DNA of 39,329 nt from Chloroflexota bacterium (GTDB lineage Bacteria > Chloroflexota > Anaerolineae > DUEN01), in contig JAADGJ010000115.1 in NCBI GenBank assembly GCA_013152435.1, positions 1-39,329 of the forward strand, in the 5' to 3' direction. The notes beneath the pieces are model-generated. The model made no database searches. It saw nothing but the letters and a program-made list of their open reading frames with translations, and was not told where the DNA came from. The position numbers and the translations under genes are program-made. Below, in pieces: positions 1-8,440 of this stretch. Positions within the stretch are counted from its first letter, which is position 1. Every line of letters begins with the position of its first letter.

Positions 1-90
1 CTCCGGATTCAAGCCGACCTTCAAGATGGCATCCCGTACGGTCATGCCCCCCTTCAACTCCCACACCTTATCCCGATAGATCAACTTCAT
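1..90 (-). CDS. MoaD/ThiS-like ubiquitin-fold sulfur carrier, N-terminal 30 residues only
   Basis: Reading leftward from an ATG at 90-88 there is an open frame that runs off the left edge after 30 codons. The peptide begins MKLIYRDKVWELKGGMTV and continues RDAILKVGLNPE. This matches the start of the beta-grasp fold of small ThiS/MoaD-type sulfur carriers: a first strand, a Gly-Gly-x-Thr-Val turn, and a helix leading to a Gly-Leu-x-Pro-Glu segment. A strong Shine-Dalgarno (AAAGGAGGGG) lies a few bases upstream at about 95-104. The C-terminal Gly-Gly that would prove a sulfur-carrier role is outside the window, so the family is likely but the pathway (thiamine, molybdopterin, tRNA thiolation) is unknown. 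Confidence 0.62.
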   Translation of the reverse strand, partial: MKLIYRDKVWELKGGMTVRDAILKVGLNPE

Positions 91-125
91 AGGACCCCTC
101 CTTTCCCTGTGACGCCATCCCTCAG

Positions 126-364
126 AGTGTGTCTGAAAAACGCCGTTGTTTCTGCTGTGGGGAGCCCCTCCGGAAAAAGCCCTTCTTTTGCCTTCAACCT
201 GCCTGGCCTCGGCCTGAGTCCTTCGGAAAGGGCCGAGAAAGGCAGGCACAGGCCGGAAAAGCGGGATTTCCGTGGAGGGGAGGTCCCCTTCACACCTCCC
301 CCTGTGGAGCTGGTCGTTGAGGGAGCCCCCTCAGACATCTTGCCGGTAAATTTTCAGACACGCT
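126..364. repeat. Dispersed repeat family A, copy 1 (MITE-like)
   Basis: A 239-bp element with 14-bp terminal inverted repeats: AGTGTGTCTGAAAA at 126-139 and TTTTCAGACACGCT at 351-364, 13 of 14 matching. A near-identical interior occurs at 7407-7666, and a partial inverted copy lies at about 18679-18835. No significant ORF homology is apparent, so the short open frames inside are probably meaningless. No clean target-site duplication is visible: the flanks CTCAG and TTCAG only partly agree. It lies between the sulfur-carrier start and the terminator of the FG-GAP gene. Confidence 0.75.
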
Positions 365-370
365 TTCAGA

Positions 371-404
371 CAAAAAGAGGGGCCGATCTTTCGAGATCGG
401 CCCC
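371..404 (-). terminator. Rho-independent terminator of the FG-GAP protein gene
   Basis: A perfect 11-bp stem pairs GGGGCCGATCT (379-389) with AGATCGGCCCC (394-404) around a 4-base loop. Read on the minus strand it is followed by a U-rich tract (the five A at 372-376 on the plus strand). It begins 22 bases beyond the stop codon at 426-428, where a terminator for the leftward gene is expected. Confidence 0.85.
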
Positions 405-1127
405 TTCCCTATTGTTAGATCCCGATCACTCGGCGAGGATCAGTGGCAGATAGAGCGTCCGCAGCGGCTCCTCGGTGGGCGTCGGCGAAGGTGTCGCCGT
501 AGGCGTCGCGGTGGGCGTGGGCGTCATCGTGGGCGTGGGTGTCACCGTGGGTGTGGGCGTTGCCGTAGGCGTGGAAGTGGCGGTGGGCGTCGGCGTGAAC
601 GCCTGCTCGCCGAAGCTCACGATGTGCAGCCCTCTGGACACAGAGACCGCCACCTCATCCGGGCTGGTGCTGGCATATCCAGCCGGCTGCTGCTCCCGCA
701 CGATGTAGTCGCCGGGCTCCACGTCAAACTGATACCAGCCAGAGGGCAACACACTATGCGTCGTGTCCACGAGCGTGCCGCCCTGCCACAGCTCAATGAT
801 CACGCCCGATAGACCGCTGGTCTCGTTATCCGGCGGCCAGGGGTTGCGGATGCCATCCCCATTGCTATCGATGAAGACCCACCCCGCTATCTCCGTAGCG
901 CTGGTGTTCTCACACACGATCACGGAACGATCATCGGAGCCAGCAATGATGTCCAGATCGCCATCGTTGTCCAGATCAGCCAGCGCCACGGATCTCACAT
1001 AATCGCCCGCCGTGTAGATGACAAGAGGCACCCAGGGATCCCCAAAAGGCGCCCCGGGATTCTGCCACGCGATGACCTGATTATCCTCGTCCCCGGAGAC
1101 GACATCCGGCTGGCCATCACCGTCCAG

Positions 1128-1893
1128 ATCTCCCATGGCCACCGATGTAATGTAGTCACCACGACTACCGACCGTGTTGGAAAGCCATCCACTGGAGAAA
1201 GGCGTGCCATCATTCTGCCACGCCACCACTTGATAGTCGTCATCCCCGGAGACGACATCCGGCTGGCTATCTCCATCCAGGTCCCCAATAGCCACCGTCC
1301 TGACGTAATCACCGAGAGTGCCGACGGTGTTGGAGAGCCATCCCCCGGCGAAAGGCGCACTGCCACGCCACCACCTGATAGTCGTCATCCCCGGAGACGA
1401 CGTCCGGCTGGCCATCTCCATCCAGGTCCCCAATAGCCACCGTCCTGACGTAATCACCGAGAGTGCCGACGGTGTTGGAGAGCCATCCCCCGGCGAAAGG
1501 CGCACCATCATTCTGCCACGCCATCACCTGATAGTCGTCACCACTGGAGGCTACATCCGGCTGGCCATCTCCATCCAGGTCCCCGATGGCCACCGACCTG
1601 ACGTAATCCGTGTGGCTGCCGACGGTGTTGGAGAGCCATCCCCCGGCGAAGGGCGTGCCATCATTCTGCCACGCCATCACCTGATAGTCGTCACGGAGAC
1701 GACATCCGGCTGGCCATCTCCATCCAGGTCCCCAATAGCCACCGTCCTGACGTAATCACCGAGGGTGCCGACGGTGTTGGAGAACCACTCACCCGCAAAG
1801 GGTGAGCCGTCATTCTGCCACGCCACCACCTGACCTCCCCCATCTCCGGAGACGACATCCAGCCGGCCGTCTTGGTCAAGATCGGCCGCGGCT
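1128..1893 (-). repeat. 153-bp tandem repeats encoding FG-GAP units
   Basis: Near-identical units recur with the same landmark (GTCCCC or GATCTC on the plus strand) at 1128, 1281, 1426, 1579, 1728 and about 1881. Spacings are 153, 145, 153, 149 and about 153 bp. The two short units are those with the 8-bp and 4-bp deletions, so the indels stand out against an otherwise strict 51-codon period. High identity between units makes this a recombination-prone array and hard to assemble from short reads. Confidence 0.85.
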
Positions 1894-2546
1894 ACCGAAT
1901 AGACGTAACCGCTCACATGGCCGATCACGTTACAGGAGCCAAAAGAGATGGGGTGACCCAGCGCGCGAAAGTCGACATGGAGCGTCAGGTTTCCACCGGC
2001 CTGGATCGACTGAGGGGCCTTGGCATGCAGCGACCTCGCCTGGTCAGAAGCGGCAGCAATAAGCACACCATCGGTGCCGGAGCCATAATCGGCAACCTCG
2101 ATGTAATAAGTGGTACCAGAGGTCACCCAAAAAGCCGTCCGAGAGAGCAGGCCCGTCCCGCTGTCGTCGTCGCAAGCCACGTTGGTAAGCGCCCCGCGAG
2201 TGCCGGTCCAAACCGCCAAGACGGTATCGTAGTCACTCCCCTCGGTATCAGCGACCAGGACGCCGTCTGCCGATGCTGTGAACTGCCACCAGACCGTGTT
2301 CTCTCCCGGATCGCGAGGGCCGCATGGTAGGATGGGATCATCGCCCGCCGTGGTCGCGCCGGTGGTATCCATAGTATCCGTGAAAGGTAAGCTGGTGATC
2401 ACCGTGGCGCTGTCGAAATCGTCGCTGCCAGCAGCCGGTGCCAAAGCTGGAGCGCCCTTCACACCAGCCTGGGCCGCCGGTTGTCCCACCAGGAGCAGCA
2501 CAATCGCGGCCATGAGCACCATACGAAGAGGCAAAGCGCTTTTCAT
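1677..2546 (-). CDS. N-terminal fragment of the FG-GAP protein as it would be translated
   Basis: From ATG at 2546 (Shine-Dalgarno AAAGGAGGGT just upstream) the frame stays open for 289 residues and then ends in out-of-frame sequence (DVVSVTTIR) just after the 4-bp deletion. Residues 1 to about 28 are a Sec signal peptide (MKSALPLRMVLMAAIVLLL then VGQPAAQA). Residues of about 40-165 resemble the bacterial pre-peptidase C-terminal (PPC) domain: NTVWWQFTA, DTVLAVWTG and TYYIEVADYG strands. The rest is the first one to two FG-GAP repeats. If translated, it would be a secreted protein without a wall- or membrane-retention tail. Confidence 0.6.
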   Translation of the reverse strand: MKSALPLRMVLMAAIVLLLVGQPAAQAGVKGAPALAPAAGSDDFDSATVITSLPFTDTMDTTGATTAGDDPILPCGPRDPGENTVWWQFTASADGVLVADTEGSDYDTVLAVWTGTRGALTNVACDDDSGTGLLSRTAFWVTSGTTYYIEVADYGSGTDGVLIAAASDQARSLHAKAPQSIQAGGNLTLHVDFRALGHPISFGSCNVIGHVSGYVYSVAAADLDQDGRLDVVSGDGGGQVVAWQNDGSPFAGEWFSNTVGTLGDYVRTVAIGDLDGDGQPDVVSVTTIR

Positions 2547-2785
2547 CTTTACCCTCCTTTGCTGCGACTACGTCATGGAACTATCGAACGGAAGGTTTTT
2601 CTCCAAGAAATCGACCGCCACACCTCATATAGCAGAGGATTCCTCGTCGACGATATGATCGCCGGAGCCCCAAAGAGGACAAGACTAGCGGAGTAAGCGG
2701 CCGCCACCTCTGATTCAAACGGGGACAATGTTGTTACGTGTAAAGGCCACCTCCCACCATCACAAATCGTGGCCATCACAACGCA

Positions 2786-2814
2786 ATTATAGCACGCGCA
2801 ATACGCGCGCACAA
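2786..2814 (-). promoter_or_regulatory. Sigma-70-type promoter of the FG-GAP gene
   Basis: On the minus strand there is a perfect -10 TATAAT (2791-2786), preceded by TGC (extended -10), with a weak -35 TTGTGC (2814-2809) at 17 bp. Transcription would start near 2779 and leave a leader of about 230 nt before the ATG at 2546. I recognise no riboswitch in that leader. Confidence 0.6.
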
Positions 2815-2829
2815 GCATTAAGAAAGTGA

Positions 2830-2965
2830 GGCGGCGTATCCAAAATGGGGGGGATTTCGCCAGGCTCGTCGCAAGCCCACAGAGGAGATGCGGAGAGACC
2901 TCCCTCCGCCCAAATACCCTTTTCCCGCCTTGCATGCCCTTTCCCGGCCTGATTCGGGCGGGCAA
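2830..2965. repeat. Dispersed repeat family B, copy 1, one end only
   Basis: The sequence from GGCGGCGTATCCAAAATG onward matches the left half of the complete B copy at 13489-13731, including the segments GCAAGCCCACAG, GACCTCCCTCCGCC and CCCGGCCTGATTCGGG. Similarity fades after about 2965, and the other terminus is not recognisable before the permease gene at 3160. The remaining bases 2966-3159 are very GC-rich and show nothing I can name. Confidence 0.6.
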
Positions 2966-3159
2966 CAAACCCGGACGCCGAGGGTCACCCCGGCCTCCCG
3001 ATCGGAGCGGGGACCGGTCGCCCCCCGGAGCCATCGAGACCCCGGGGGGCTGTTCAGTCGCCTCAATCCCCGGATCGGGATACAGGGTCCGGCTTGTCTG
3101 CGGTGCGATTGGCCTTTCGCCCGTGACGCCGGCGCTCAGTGTGGGGATCCGTCGGGGAC

Positions 3160-5088
3160 TTATCCCTTGACGCTGCCGGCCGTCAAACCGGCGATCATGA
3201 AGCGCTGGCCGTAGATGTAGAAGATGACCACCGGCAGCGAGATGAGCAACGAGGCCGCCATCAACATGCCCCACGGATAGATGTCGCCATAGATGGCCTG
3301 GGCCATGCCCACGGGCAACGTCATCAGCCGCTCGCTGGTGATAAAGACGAAGGCGAAGAGGAACTCCTTCCACGCCGAGGTGAAGGAGAACAGCGTCACG
3401 GCCAGAAGCGCCGGCGCCGTCAGGGGAAGCGTCACCCGGATGAATGCCTGCAGCCGCGTGGCGCCATCCACCATGGCCGCGTGCTCCAAATCCTCCGGGA
3501 TGGAGCGGTAGTACCCCATCAACAGCCAGGTGGCGAACGGCATCATGAAGGTGGGATACGTGGCGATCAACGCCTGCAGCGTATTGATCAGGTGCAATTC
3601 GGTCAGGATCTTATACAGGGGGATGAACATCAGCGCGCCCGGCAGCAGATAGGTGATCAGCAGGATCGTCGTCATCGCCTCCGCGCCGCGGAAGCGCAGC
3701 CGGGCCAGGGCATAGGCCCCCAACCCGGAGAAGGTGACGGACAGCACCGTCGTGCTCAGCGTGACGATCACGGAGTTCTTAAACCACACCAGGAACGGCT
3801 CCTCATAGAACAGCCGCTGGAACTGCTCCGTGGACCAGGGCCGCGGCCAGAAAATGCTCGTACGCTGCCCGATCTGCAGCTCCGTTTTGAACGCCGTGAT
3901 GACGATCCAATAGAAGGGGAAGAGGATGAAAGTGAGCAGCAGCACCATCGCGATGCCCCTGCCCACCGCCCCCCACCGTCGCGTCTGCCTGAGGCTGCGC
4001 GGCTGCGTGCCAGCGCCCCAGACCCGCGCCAACGCGCTGATGCCCCGCACGGCCAGGGCAATCGGCAGGGCCACGATCCGCCCGATCGTCCCGATCAACC
4101 ACCCGATCGAGTCGATCACGCGATCCTGCCAGGTGATCCCCAACTCCTCCGCGGCCACATCGCGCCGCATATAGCGGGACAGAAGCAGGATCAAAAAGGC
4201 CAACACGGGGGTCAAGCTGAACGCAACGGCCGTGCCAGGGCCGAACCGCAGGCCGCGAATGGCCAGCTCATACGCCATGATCGAATAGACCCGGGTGGCG
4301 CCGCCAGGCCCGCCGCTGGTCAGCAGATAGATGGTCTCGAAGTTATTGAACGTCCAGATCGTGGAAAGCAGCGTCGTCACCGCGATCACGTACCGCAGGC
4401 CGGGGAGCGTGATATTCACGAATCGATCCCAGGCGTTCGCCCCGTCCACCTCCGCCGCCTCATATAGCTCCCTGTCGATGGCCTGGAGCCCGGCCAGAAA
4501 GTTCACCGTGAAGAAGGGAATGCCAGCCCAGACGTTCACCAGGATCACACACGGCATGGCCAGCTTCGGATCGGCCAGCCACGAGAGGGGCTTGTCGATG
4601 AGCCCCAACATCTGGAAGATCGGGTTCAAGCCGCCGAAAAGCGGATCGTAAATGGATTTCCAGGATAAGGCCTGTACGACGGAGGGGATCACCCACGGCA
4701 GCAGGACCATTCCGGTCAAGACGTTCCGGAAGCGCTGCTGGGCGTTGAGCAGCAGGGCCGCACACAGGCCCGCCACGAACTTCAGAAAGATGGCCCCCCC
4801 GGTGAAGACGAAGGTATTGTGCACTGCCTGCCGGAAGAACGGATCCTTCCAGAGCCGGACGTAGTTCTCAAGGCCGACGAAGCGAACCTCCCGCCCCACC
4901 GAGCGAGCGGTCATGCTGATGTAGACGGCACGGAGGAATGGCCAGGCGATGAAGGTCAGCAACAGGATCACGATCGGTGCGAGAAACGGCAACGCGATAC
5001 GCCAGTCGCGGCCCAACACGCGCCGCAATCGGACATCCAGCCGGTGAGAAAGCCCGGACGGTGGTAGTGTCTCAACTCTCCCTGTCAT
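3160..5088 (-). CDS. Fused MalF-MalG-type sugar ABC permease (two permeases in one chain)
   Basis: This 642-residue membrane protein contains two complete sugar-permease (BPD_transp_1) halves. The first (about residues 30-305) has six predicted membrane helices and the EAA loop EAAEVDGANAWDRF. The second (about 365-642) has another six and the EAA loop HAAMVDGATRLQAF, and ends in AGLTAGSVKG as MalG-type proteins do. The linker of about 60 residues holds an extra hydrophobic stretch (IGWLIGTIGRIVALPIALAV) before a basic region, which must be accommodated in topology. MalF and MalG homologues are normally separate chains that dimerise. The gene follows the binding-protein gene at 5266-6690 by 177 bp. 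No ATPase gene is nearby, so a shared MsmX/UgpC-type ATPase elsewhere is expected. Substrate unknown, probably an oligosaccharide or glycoside. Confidence 0.9.
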   Translation of the reverse strand: MTGRVETLPPSGLSHRLDVRLRRVLGRDWRIALPFLAPIVILLLTFIAWPFLRAVYISMTARSVGREVRFVGLENYVRLWKDPFFRQAVHNTFVFTGGAIFLKFVAGLCAALLLNAQQRFRNVLTGMVLLPWVIPSVVQALSWKSIYDPLFGGLNPIFQMLGLIDKPLSWLADPKLAMPCVILVNVWAGIPFFTVNFLAGLQAIDRELYEAAEVDGANAWDRFVNITLPGLRYVIAVTTLLSTIWTFNNFETIYLLTSGGPGGATRVYSIMAYELAIRGLRFGPGTAVAFSLTPVLAFLILLLSRYMRRDVAAEELGITWQDRVIDSIGWLIGTIGRIVALPIALAVRGISALARVWGAGTQPRSLRQTRRWGAVGRGIAMVLLLTFILFPFYWIVITAFKTELQIGQRTSIFWPRPWSTEQFQRLFYEEPFLVWFKNSVIVTLSTTVLSVTFSGLGAYALARLRFRGAEAMTTILLITYLLPGALMFIPLYKILTELHLINTLQALIATYPTFMMPFATWLLMGYYRSIPEDLEHAAMVDGATRLQAFIRVTLPLTAPALLAVTLFSFTSAWKEFLFAFVFITSERLMTLPVGMAQAIYGDIYPWGMLMAASLLISLPVVIFYIYGQRFMIAGLTAGSVKG

Positions 5089-5217
5089 AAACCTCCCCCA
5101 TCAAGAACCGCCCATCTCCGGAAAGAGCGCACGCGACCATGCGTCGTCAACGCGCCGCTCCCACCGCGAGCGCATCCTCCGCCGATGAGCACCAGGGCCG
5201 GTTGCCCATCCAAGAGA

Positions 5218-5249
5218 TGGGAGGCCCGACCATGCGGCCAGGCCTCCCA
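5218..5249 (-). other. Intercistronic stem-loop after a binding-protein gene
   Basis: TGGGAGGCC (5218-5226) pairs perfectly with GGCCTCCCA (5241-5249). It lies 17 bases past the binding-protein stop codon and upstream of the permease start, and no U tract follows on the minus strand. This fits an mRNA-stabilising or partially attenuating hairpin that raises binding-protein over permease expression, as in malE-malF. Confidence 0.6.
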
Positions 5250-5265
5250 GGACACCCCGACGTGC

Positions 5266-6690
5266 TTACTTGAAGACCTGCATCTCCTCGGCGATCTGGG
5301 CCATCCGATCCTCCGCCTGCTTGACCGCGTCGGCAGGGCTCACCCCCTGGGTGATCGTCTGCGCCATCATGTCGGTCAGGATCGTCTGCGCCGCGATAGC
5401 GTCGAAGAAGGGGCTGGGATCGGCCGGCCAGGAGAGGCCCGGATAGTCGCCCAACGCCGACTCGCCCATGCGCGCCAGGTTGGGATCCTCCGCGAAGGCC
5501 TTCTTGACCTCCTCCATCTCATAGTATCCCTTGTAGGAGGGGAGGAAGAGCCCGGCGGAGATGAGGGAGATGGGCAGGAAGATGTCCGGCCGGATCATGT
5601 AGAGCGCCAGCTCCTTGGCCAGGTCGATGTGCTTGGCCCCCTTGGGGATGTTGAACTGGCCACCGCTGGAACCAGACAGCCGCTTGCCCAACGGGCCGAT
5701 GGCCTCCTTGAGCACCACGGTCTTCTCAAAGACCGGGTTCTTGTCGGCCTTGGCCTTGGCGTACACGCTGGCCGCGTTGTGGGTATAGGCGATGTTCCCG
5801 GCCAGGTAGGCCTCGTTGTTGCTGGAGTCCGTCCAGCTCATGATGCCAGGCGGCAACATGGGAGCCCACTTGTCAGCCGTGTAGATCTCCGTCATCCACT
5901 CCACGGCGGCCACGGTCTCCGGCGAGTTGAAGGTCAGCTTCGTCATCTCCTTGTCGGTGATATGGCCACCCCAGTTATGGATCACCGCGGAGACGAAGCC
6001 GCTGCCATCACCGCTGCGGTTGACCGTGAGGCCCCAGCCATACATCTCCTCCTCGGGCTTGGACACCGCCAAGCATCCCTCCCGGCGCTGGTCGTACGTC
6101 TCCATGCTGTCGGGATCGATGCCGTTCGCCTCGAAGACGTCCTTGCGGGCGAACTGGCCGCCACCATGGACCATGTAGGGGATGCCCCACCAATCGCCGT
6201 CGATGAAGTTCAGAAGGCGCTGCAGGTACGGGGCCTCACCGTACATCTTCTCGGCCTCCGCCACCGCGTCGCTCACCGGCTCCAGGGCGTTCATGAAGTA
6301 GAGCTGCTGCACCAGCCGAATGTGGTAGACGAGGTCAGGGGGATTGCCCGCCTCCACAGCGGCTACCATCTTAGCGACGAAGTCCTGGAACGCCTCAGCG
6401 CCGACGGTGGAGACCTCCATATCGATGTTGTTCTCCTTCGCCCAGTTCATGACCGCTTCCTCGAAGAGGGTCTCCATCTCCTTGAAGTATTCCCGGCGAT
6501 GGAGCACGGTCATTTTCACGCGCTCTTCGGCAGGAGCCGGTTTCTCCTCCTCCGCAGGCGCCTCGGCGGGGGGCTGAGCGGCCGGGGGGGCGCAGGCGCT
6601 CAGAACCGCCGTGCTGGCGACCCCGATTCCCATCCATCTCAGCATCTCTCGGCGGGAAACACGGGACTGGAACACGTTCCTCTTGCTCAT
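5266..6690 (-). CDS. Sugar ABC transporter substrate-binding lipoprotein (Tat-exported)
   Basis: Family 1 extracellular solute-binding protein of 474 residues. The start is taken as the ATG at 6690-6688, because a strong Shine-Dalgarno (GAGGAGGGAG) sits just upstream; a TTG five codons earlier lies before that site. The N-terminus has a twin-arginine signal (VSRREMLRWMG), a hydrophobic segment and the lipobox LSAC, so the mature protein is probably a lipid-anchored, folded Tat substrate. A Pro/Ala/Glu-rich spacer follows, then the binding domain. It presents substrate to the fused permease downstream. The sugar cannot be told from sequence. Confidence 0.9.
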   Translation of the reverse strand: MSKRNVFQSRVSRREMLRWMGIGVASTAVLSACAPPAAQPPAEAPAEEEKPAPAEERVKMTVLHRREYFKEMETLFEEAVMNWAKENNIDMEVSTVGAEAFQDFVAKMVAAVEAGNPPDLVYHIRLVQQLYFMNALEPVSDAVAEAEKMYGEAPYLQRLLNFIDGDWWGIPYMVHGGGQFARKDVFEANGIDPDSMETYDQRREGCLAVSKPEEEMYGWGLTVNRSGDGSGFVSAVIHNWGGHITDKEMTKLTFNSPETVAAVEWMTEIYTADKWAPMLPPGIMSWTDSSNNEAYLAGNIAYTHNAASVYAKAKADKNPVFEKTVVLKEAIGPLGKRLSGSSGGQFNIPKGAKHIDLAKELALYMIRPDIFLPISLISAGLFLPSYKGYYEMEEVKKAFAEDPNLARMGESALGDYPGLSWPADPSPFFDAIAAQTILTDMMAQTITQGVSPADAVKQAEDRMAQIAEEMQVFK

Positions 6691-7140
6691 TTTCTCCCTC
6701 CTCAACGAATCTGGGAGCCGACCCTCGTCAGCTCCGGCGGATACCCAAACCGAATCCCACTCGCCAGGAGCGGGACAAAAACGGAGGAAGTTGCCACGCG
6801 CGTCACGGGAGCACCCTCAGAGGCCGCCGCCCGCCGCTTGGCCAGACACGCGGCCATCGTTCGGAAGAGGCAATCGACTCCCGCGTGGAGATCATCGCCG
6901 AATGTATACGTCGAATGTCCGATTGAAAACGAACCAGGCGGGGAAAATGGGCCCTACACCAAAGATGGGGGCCTCCTCCCACTCACTACCCACCACTTGC
7001 GGAAGGATTCCCGACTGCGGACGCAGGGCGAAACCAAACCACACGATTGCGAGGGCTTGGAGGACAGGCTACGAAGAGGGATGATTGGCAGCTTTCACGA
7101 ACCTCTTGCCCAAGCAACGTTACGGAACATCGCACTTATC

Positions 7141-7169
7141 ACTATATCAAATATAGAAGAAGATGTCAA
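7141..7169 (-). promoter_or_regulatory. Strong promoter of the binding-protein/fused-permease operon
   Basis: On the minus strand TTGACA (7169-7164) and TATAGT (7146-7141) are separated by exactly 17 bp, close to a consensus sigma-70 promoter. Transcription would start near 7134, about 440 nt before the ATG at 6690. Bases 6691-7134 therefore form a long leader. I see no gene in it and no riboswitch class that I recognise. The CTATA/TATAG inverted repeat around the -10 could be a repressor site. Confidence 0.75.
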
Positions 7170-7197
7170 CAGATGTTCAATAGTGATTACCCACAAG

Positions 7198-7344
7198 TTG
7201 CCGGGGCAGGGCGATTCATGAATCGTCCCTGCCCACGGGTAGGCGGCGACAGCTAATCCCCCGTCTGGGAAAAGGCCCTCAGGAGGTGCTATCCATGCAG
7301 CACTGCTCACAAAATGGCCCCTTATGGGCTCACCAACACGAGAG
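7198..7344. repeat. Dispersed repeat family C, copy 1
   Basis: It contains the near-palindrome GGGCGATTCATGAATCGTCCC flanked by GGGGCA and TGCCC, then, after about 60 bp, CCATGCAGCACTGCTCACAA and AATGGCCCCTTATGGGCTCACC. The second copy at 18590-18672 has the same two blocks without the 60-bp spacer. The element sits immediately upstream of the promoter at 7141-7169 and is followed by an A repeat, as in the other copy. Confidence 0.6.
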
Positions 7345-7406
7345 AAGGAGGCCACCTTCAGATAAGCGACAAAGGAATTCTGCGGATGAAAGGAGGCTCA
7401 CCTAAA

Positions 7407-7666
7407 AGTGTGTCTGAGAAATGCCGTTGCTTCTGCCGCGGGGAGGCCCGGAAGGGCAAAGCCCCTCCGGAAAAAGCCCTTCTTCTGCCTTCAACCTGCC
7501 TGGCCTCGGCCTGGGCCCTTCGGAAAGGGCCGAGAAAGGCAGGTGCAGGCGTGCAGGCCGGAAAAGTGGGGTTCTCCGTGGAGGGACGATCCCCTCCTCC
7601 CCCCCGTGGAGTTGGTGGTTGAGGGAGCCCCCTGAGACACCCTGCTGGTAAATTTTCAGACACGCT
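7407..7666. repeat. Dispersed repeat family A, copy 2 (MITE-like)
   Basis: A 260-bp element with terminal inverted repeats AGTGTGTCTGAGAA (7407-7420) and TTTTCAGACACGCT (7653-7666). The interior is nearly the same as the copy at 126-364. Its right end abuts the TAG stop codon (7669-7667) of the leftward permease gene exactly, so insertion was directly behind the gene. Open frames inside are probably not genes. Confidence 0.75.
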
Positions 7667-8440
7667 CTAATACCGTGTGATCTCTCGCAGATATCGATAG
7701 AGGAAATGTCGGCCGATCCAGCGCCACAGGCGGTCGCTCAGGAAGCCAAGGATGCCGATCGCGACGATGCCGGTGAACATCCAGTCAATGCGGAAGAACA
7801 GGCGAGAGGTCCAGATGAGATATCCAAGGCCAGAGTTGGCAGCGAGCATCTCCGCCGCCACGATGACGAGAAAGGACGAGGCAAGTGCAAGCCGCATGCC
7901 CACGAAAATGAAGGGTATGGACGCAGGAACGGTTACGTGGAAGAAGAGCTGTCTGGGGTTCGCGCCAAGCACTCGACCGGCGTCCAGCTTCTCCTGCGGG
8001 ATAGACGTCACACCCGTAGCCGTATTGATGGTCACGATGAAGCCGGTAGCATACATGATGAGCAGTATCTTGGACGTCTCCCCTACACCAAACCATACCA
8101 TGAACAGAGTAAGAAAGGCAATGGCCGGAATGAAGCGGAAGAAGTGGATAAAGGGATCAACGAGGGCCCTAAACAGCGGTGATATTCCGATGAACAGTCC
8201 TATGGGGATTGCAAGCAAGCTGCCTAGAGCCCATCCGACGAAGATACGTAAAAGGCTCACTGCAACGTAGCTGATGAGCGTTCCCTGGCTCAGCAGGTTG
8301 ACCGCTCCGATCAGGACGGAAGTTGGCGTGGGCAGGAAAAAAGGGTCCACGAGATACATGGCCGTGAGTTGCCAAAGGATAATGAAGGCACCCACGCCTC
8401 CAGATGCGATTAGGGCATGTCGTCTCACTGGCGGTGCCAT
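7667..8440 (-). CDS. ABC transporter permease, SsuC/TauC/NMT1-system type
   Basis: A 257-residue inner-membrane protein with about six helices and the BPD_transp_1 domain. The EAA loop reads DAGRVLGANPRQLFFHVTVP, typical of permeases for sulfonates, taurine, nitrate or pyrimidine precursors rather than sugars. The N-terminal helix VGAFIILWQLTAMYL, then PFFLPTPTSVL, is characteristic of this class. The start overlaps the ATPase gene by 16 bp, so the two are translationally coupled. It works with the ATPase (8425-9249) and binding protein (11437-12471). Confidence 0.9.
   Translation of the reverse strand: MAPPVRRHALIASGGVGAFIILWQLTAMYLVDPFFLPTPTSVLIGAVNLLSQGTLISYVAVSLLRIFVGWALGSLLAIPIGLFIGISPLFRALVDPFIHFFRFIPAIAFLTLFMVWFGVGETSKILLIMYATGFIVTINTATGVTSIPQEKLDAGRVLGANPRQLFFHVTVPASIPFIFVGMRLALASSFLVIVAAEMLAANSGLGYLIWTSRLFFRIDWMFTGIVAIGILGFLSDRLWRWIGRHFLYRYLREITRY

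Larger units (their letters stand above)
426..2546 (-). pseudogene. Secreted FG-GAP/SdrD-like repeat protein, frameshifted twice
   Basis: The intact protein would have about 710 residues: signal peptide, a PPC-like beta domain, six VCBS/FG-GAP-type repeats of 51 residues (motif GDLDGDGQPDVVSGDD, Ca-binding DxDxDG loops), an SdrD_B-like domain (WVFIDSNGDGIRNP), a Thr-Pro linker of about 45 residues and the C-terminal tail LRTLYLPLILAE. Reading leftward, the frame is lost at about 1693, where one repeat lacks 4 bp against its sisters, and again at about 1360, where another lacks 8 bp. The total of 12 bp restores the original frame, so the first and last parts share a frame and the middle 333 bp do not. 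As given, the product stops early. True decay and assembly error in a near-identical repeat array are both possible. The protein was probably exported and surface-bound. Confidence 0.8.

Noticed and set aside
475-708. A Val-Gly repeat protein on the plus strand
   Set aside because: It is the reverse reading of the Thr-Pro linker of the FG-GAP protein.
1128-1893. Possible CRISPR array because of regular repeats
   Set aside because: The units are contiguous 153-bp coding repeats without spacers.
2547-2779. Riboswitch in the FG-GAP gene leader
   Set aside because: No motif of a known class such as c-di-GMP, TPP or cobalamin could be recognised.
3139-4467. A 442-codon plus-strand frame rich in Gln, His, Arg and Asp
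   Set aside because: Antisense shadow of the fused permease; hydrophobic codons read backwards give such composition.
5185-7221. A 678-codon open frame on the plus strand opposite the binding-protein gene
   Set aside because: It is antisense to a clear binding-protein gene, has Leu/Arg/His-rich composition without motifs, and no Shine-Dalgarno. It is a GC-rich shadow frame.
7402-7670. Target duplication CTAA around repeat A copy 2
   Set aside because: CTAA occurs on both sides but two extra A bases separate it from the left end, and copy 1 shows nothing similar. Too weak.
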